Shown here: piece by piece, positions 51,101 to 64,000 of the stretch | Position numbering within the stretch: the first letter of the stretch is position 1 | Layout: each line of letters begins with the position of its first letter | Assembly: GCF_052324685.1 (NCBI RefSeq) | Contig: NC_135212.1 | Location: forward strand, 20,140,548 to 20,204,547 | Length of the DNA: 64,000 nucleotides | From: Brachyhypopomus gauderio | Taxonomy: Eukaryota; Chordata; Actinopteri; Gymnotiformes; Hypopomidae | Direction of reading: 5' to 3' | Program-made: the position numbers and the translations under genes | Notes under the pieces: generated by a model | What the model saw: the letters and a program-made list of their open reading frames with translations, nothing else | The model's database searches: none | What the model was told of the DNA's origin: nothing

Positions 51101-51258
51101 GCTCTATTCTTATTGGTTCTGATCACCTAAGTTATCAGTTTAATATTGTTTCTTTATCATTTGCCAAACTTAATAAAAATCTTGTCATTGTGTTGTTTGA
51201 GTTTTGTAAAAATCTACATGATTTATCTTTCAGTGAAGAACACGATGCCATCATATAA
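48153..51258 (+). CDS. tmem123: tmem123/porimin-like small sialomucin
   Basis: Predicted single-pass type I membrane mucin. Exons: 48153-48213, 48541-48684, 50901-51057, 51234-51258 (61+144+157+25 = 387 nt, 128 residues). Exon 1 is inferred from a perfect donor (CG/GTAAGT) whose phase fits the AG at 48540. It supplies MRMKINAYLIMVYIGLFETR, a plausible signal peptide. The ectodomain (about 21-88) is Ser/Thr/Pro-rich with one N-glycosylation site (NES, about residue 43). The transmembrane segment is about 90-111 (LGGMMLAFVITLAGCVG). The cytoplasmic tail ends HYRAIEEHDAII, matching the YRTIDEHDAII ending I recall for human porimin/TMEM123. It is much shorter than the human protein (about 208). 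yap1 lies next to it, and in human TMEM123 is near YAP1. Intron 2 contains a piggyBac relic. Exons 2-4 are firm; exon 1 is less so. Confidence 0.8.
49007..50467 (+). mobile_element. piggyBac-type transposon relic in tmem123 intron 2
   Basis: TTAA at 49007-49010 and 50464-50467 flanks the inverted ends CCCTTTCAGACCC / GGGTCTGAAGGGG. A subterminal motif, GTCCACTGCAATGGACAT, recurs inverted near 50312. Plus-strand pieces 49544-49729, 49753-49953 and 49969-50140 encode an acidic leader and the start of a DDE_Tnp_1_7-type transposase (EEIVLYCEGDPYANLSNVQW, then EIEAFVGLHIAMGVLRFANV). Stops separate the pieces and the catalytic core is deleted. Confidence 0.88.
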
Positions 51259-52124
51259 TGGAATCACTGGTCAGCCTCACTGTCATAAGAAATTGATTTG
51301 GATTATGACCTTAGGAGCCCAAGGTCATGCTGTTCCACTGCATTTTTGTTGTTGCTAGTTAATAGCATTTACAGATTTTGGTCCTTGTGGGATTTAGGTG
51401 TAATTGATCTTTCTGGATTTTCTTTTTAAAGAAATGGTCAAATAACAGGAAGAATTACAGGTCAAAATTTCACAATTCATTACTGAAAATGTATTCAACA
51501 TCCTGCTGAATGTTTTATATAAAGTATATAGCTGCATTGTTTACAAACTAAATGTTTGACTTCTTAACTGTGGCCTCAGAATAGGGGTGTATGGTGATGT
51601 CAGAATTATGGGTTCACTCATCAAGGCATTCAGGTACCAATGAGATGACTGGAGTTACAATGGTTCAATGTCAAAGTACCTTTAATTTAAAAATGTAATT
51701 GGATGACTGAACTATGAGGGTGGTTTCAAAGCACACCCTCCCTATCTCTTGCTTTCATACAACTCATACTTTTGGCAACATCAGAATTTTTATCCCCTAC
51801 ATCTTGAATCTTCATTGATTAGATTTGGAAGTAGCGTTGTGCTACACATTTGTATTTTGAGGTTCCATGGCTGTGACAATTGTCTAGTAAATTCGGTATG
51901 CTTCCAAAATGTTATGGTCTGCTTTATCAGACACCTTCCACAGTACCTTACTGTAATGTTCTTTAGCACGTACAGAAAATACTCTAACCTCTATTCTGAT
52001 CAAATTAAGAGGCTTTGCTAAGTGACTTGAAAAATCAATAGATCAATAGTTGTTGGTTTGCTCAGATTCCTAAAGGGTTGTATAGATAGGTTATTAAAAT
52101 CAGCCAGTACAACAAAGTATATAC

Positions 52125-52130
52125 TTTATT
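52125..52130 (-). terminator. AATAAA, candidate yap1 polyadenylation signal
   Basis: TTTATT on the plus strand, implying a yap1 3'UTR of about 2.4 kb. An ATTAAA on the plus strand near 52092 could end tmem123, so the two convergent transcripts may nearly meet. Confidence 0.5.
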
Positions 52131-54240
52131 ACAGGCCCATTTTAAAGTATTATGCAGAGATAGAATGTAACAGAACATAAGGTTCTAAGATACATGCACA
52201 TCTATTAAAAAGAAAGTCATAAATGGATATAAATTCATTCTGTGTGCATTTAGAGATCTAAATACCAATCATTTAACTTGGGTGATTAGTACTACCACTA
52301 CAAACAGTAAAGTTATATATTGAGAGCCACACTATGCATAAAGTCATGTTTAAGTAACATACACATTTTACGTTCTTTTAAACGTGCAACGCCAGCACTG
52401 TACCAACAATTTATAAAAATTCATTGCATTGCTTTCTCCAACACTGTTTTACCTCACTAGTGTTCACCATCAATACTATACTTCTGCAAAATAGATACTA
52501 CTCTAAAGATACTACTTAGGGTTCTTTTTTCACATATCACGGAGCAGTTTGCCTGATCACAAATTTTGATCATTGTTCACATGGACTGGAAGGGAAAATT
52601 AATCTGAAAATGTAGGGATATATGTAGAACATCAAAAACAATAGTACATCAAACCTTACCTAAATAAAAATGCATTTAGAATGTCATCACTGAAACATTA
52701 CGTAGTGTAGGGGCAATCTTGTAAACATCTGAAAATACACATCTTGTCACTGTATAAAGCAATCGTGACAGTATCGTCACTGAACAGTCCCCTGTAGTGT
52801 TTCTCTTTCTACCCCAGTGTAAACAATTCGGAAAGGCCGTTGTAGGTAACAATGCTAGGTAACTTGCTCAACCAATATCTAGTACTGAATCAGTACGGGA
52901 GATTGTGACAAACCTGTTCATCAAATATCCACCAATAAGTCATCAGCTGGAGTTTTTTCCATTAGCTTATGCCACATTACACAAAAGAATATGATAAATT
53001 ATTTTTGTTTTTTTTTGTTTTGCTTTTTTTTTTACAGAAAAAAAAAAGATTTAAAAAATACCTCTTTGGAAGCCTCGTCAAAAAATAAAAATCCTGCCAG
53101 AAATCATAACCGATTGTTTCCATTAGTCTACAGCAACCATCATCCATAGGAATAATTCCCAAATCAAATACCATCCAACCACCACTGTCCACCACTACCC
53201 CTCAAGACTTGCTTATTTATCCAGCCAAAAACGTAGCAGAACCATCATATCAAGCCCACATCGCTTCCTCAGCATTGTACACCAGTCTGAAGGTCATTGC
53301 TCGTAACAGGTCCCAGAGCAAACGCATCTGTACTCCAGTTCACGCTGTTCACAGATTACAGTTGAGCAAAGTCCCTTTGACATGTTGTTCATGTTTGTTC
53401 CGTGCTTTTGGCTGTCAGTTCATTGTATACGGTCACTAAACATTCAAAAAATATTAATAACAATAACAAGTAGATACTGGTATACAAAAACAGATTTTGA
53501 TCTATGGAGACCACTCTCCACTGATTACTGTGTAATAGCATTGATCAGTTCCATGTTTTCAAAGACGTTCGATGATGTCCGCCATTATTAATAAACTGAA
53601 GAAATGTGCTGGAAGGCAACGATGTTAGAACGCTAAAAGTAAACCAAAAGAAATCAGCTATAGTGAGATAAACAAATCAGTTTGATCGATCAGACAATAA
53701 TCAAGTCAAAAAAGGCACAAAAAAAAATATCAAGACTTAAATAAGACCGTCTGTGGTTGGCTGTGGTTTATAAAAAAAAAAAAAGAAATAAAAAAAAAGG
53801 AGACTCCTAATTCCCAACATACATTTTTATATAACCTTCGAAAGAAAACTTGATTAATGAAAATGGTAAATAGAAAAGAGTGCGGTCGATTTTGTTCTAA
53901 AATATAAAGTGTACTGCATTATCCAAAGATAAAACGTGGCATTTTAGTTGCTCCACTAAGAGATAAAATGATAAAAACTGAAGGCACTTGATTACTGGTT
54001 CCTAGTTGGATGCGCTGGCACAGCCAAGCAGGGTGATTGGTTTTCCCCAGGCCACAGGCCCAACCCCTATGATGAAGAGCTCCGCCCCATGATGACCCAC
54101 AGCTAGAGACACGGTCCTCCTCCCTTTGGTTTGCCAGGTTCAATGTAACTGAAGGTGAGGCAAGAGGATACAGGGGCAGCTGTGGCTGTGGGCTCATGAT
54201 GGAACCTGAATAGGGTTCAGCACTCTCGACTGAACACGCA

Positions 54241-54242
<2 letters not shown>

Positions 54243-54284
<42 letters not shown>
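54243..54284. repeat. (CA)n in the yap1 3'UTR
   Basis: About 20 CA repeats. In the yap1 transcript (minus strand) this is a (UG)n tract in the 3'UTR, about 280 nt after the stop. Confidence 0.9.
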
Positions 54285-54285
<1 letters not shown>

Positions 54286-54560
54286 CTATGAGGGAGATAT
54301 GGGCACTTGGGGAGTCTGTTCATGGGCCAGCCTTGAGGACGCAGACATGAAAAATGATGAACTCTGCTTCTAAAACAGTGTATGAGCCGTGTGTGGTGAG
54401 TGTGGGAGGAAAACGCGAGTTCGAAGGAGTGAAATGTCCTTTAAGGGGAGGGGGAGAGGAAGAAAACATCAAAAACAAGTCAAAGCATCTGCACCTCCTT
54501 CACAGATTTTACTAGGCAGCAGTTCGGTGTGTGGAAGGGGGTGGCGTGGCGGTGGGCTGC

Positions 54561-63091
<8,531 letters not shown>

Positions 63092-63767
63092 TCAGGACAA
63101 CCATCACAGTTCAGCATGTACACACACATGGCAGGAGATGTACAGTCCAACTACAACTCTAATAACTGCACGTCCAGCATTTTGTAAGCGGATGCAGGTG
63201 AGAGAACTTCAGGTGGAACCACACCATTACTCCTCAGACCGACTGGAGAGTTAAACAGTGTTAAAGCAATATGAAACAATGGCATTCCTCCACAAAACTA
63301 AAAAAAACAAAACTCCAACAAACGACACTACTCAACAACTCCCCAATTTTTTCTTTCTTTCTATAAATCAGTCTTGAATCAGCTCTGCAGGTAGCTGTGA
63401 AATCTTCATAACTGATCAGAAAACAGGGATCCTTTCAGTAGTCCGATTCAGTACTCCCAAGCCCAGGAGAGTGAGGGCAGAACCCCCAGCGGCCCGCCCG
63501 CCCCGCGCTCTGTTCCGCTCACCACCACTCGTCTGCCCAGACTAAAAATAGGCCTGTTTTGGGAGTTCGCTCCTCAGACTGGAGTCTGCAGTCGGACGGT
63601 GGGAGGAGTCAGGAACGGTGGGAGGAGTCAGGAACAGCGGAGCTCCGTCAACTTTGGCCCAGATTACATGTGATCTTCTCAGAAGCAGGAGAGAGAAGGA
63701 CCGCTCGAGTGTGACAAAGAACTGAGTGCCTTTCAAGGAAAACCATCTCGGACGCATGGACGGACAC

Positions 63768-63802
<35 letters not shown>

Positions 63803-64000
63803 CTCTACTGTTTATTCAGGCGCTAAACAAAGCCAGGCGGCTGGGAGAGTGCTTTGTGGCGTTTGCTCCTGTGGGGTGTGCAGGGTTCTTCCATTTCACA
63901 GCAGTTTGCCACACTTAAAGGTCAGGCGACCTCCTCGACGTGGGCCTTAGACAACCATGCTTGGGAAAACAGGCCTTTCCACTCCATGTCAACACGCAAA

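Larger units (their letters stand above)
51259..54560. other. Convergent 3' ends of tmem123 and yap1
   Basis: No coding exon. Probable 3'UTRs of both genes, with A-rich runs near 53030-53060 and 53770-53800. Confidence 0.55.

Overview
The window is vertebrate, almost certainly teleost, nuclear DNA. Genes are intron-split with GT-AG boundaries. Introns are full of (TG)n/(TA)n microsatellites, hAT-type MITEs, Tc1/mariner and piggyBac relics and a tRNA-derived SINE. A six1/2-class gene sits in tandem with six5, an arrangement I associate with fish rather than mammals. No prokaryotic, viral or CRISPR feature was seen. The species cannot be named from sequence alone.

Layout. (1) Positions 1-16239, plus strand: the 3' 14 exons of sipa1l3 (end of RapGAP domain, PDZ domain, long Ser/Pro-rich linker, C-terminal coiled coil). 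(2) 16240-20600: its 3'UTR and intergenic DNA. (3) 21148-26699, plus: qpctl, glutaminyl-peptide cyclotransferase-like, 7 exons. (4) 27980-29001, minus: a six1/2-class homeobox gene, probably six9, 3 exons. (5) 33205-42107, minus: six5, 3 exons. (6) 44534-46796, plus: tbcb, tubulin-folding cofactor B, 6 exons. (7) 48153-51258, plus: a very small tmem123/porimin-like sialomucin, 4 exons. (8) 54561-63047, minus: the 3' six exons of yap1, whose 5' end lies beyond the window. For every complete gene the joined exons give one open frame that is an exact multiple of three.

Context. From memory of the human map, SIPA1L3, TBCB, QPCTL and SIX5 lie on 19q13, and TMEM123 and YAP1 lie close together on 11q22. 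The window therefore joins two vertebrate synteny blocks between tbcb and tmem123. The six9-six5 pair looks like the paralogue of the SIX1-SIX4 part of the classical SIX cluster. The genes do not form a pathway. They cover Rap signalling, N-terminal pyroglutamate formation in the Golgi, two homeobox factors, tubulin folding, a membrane mucin and Hippo output.

Standout observations. Nine of the 14 sipa1l3 acceptors in view have a TG tract at the 3' splice site where a polypyrimidine tract would be expected. One sipa1l3 intron appears to be GC-AG. Three hAT-like elements share an interior but have different ends, and one carries a backwards copy of the minisatellite it sits in. A nearly intact Tc1 transposase, closed by one stop codon, lies in six5 intron 1. 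A 15-bp perfect inverted repeat includes the six9 stop codon. A perfect three-box heat-shock element lies upstream of tbcb. I found no convincing wholly new biological system; the TG-acceptor pattern is the most unusual regulatory signal.
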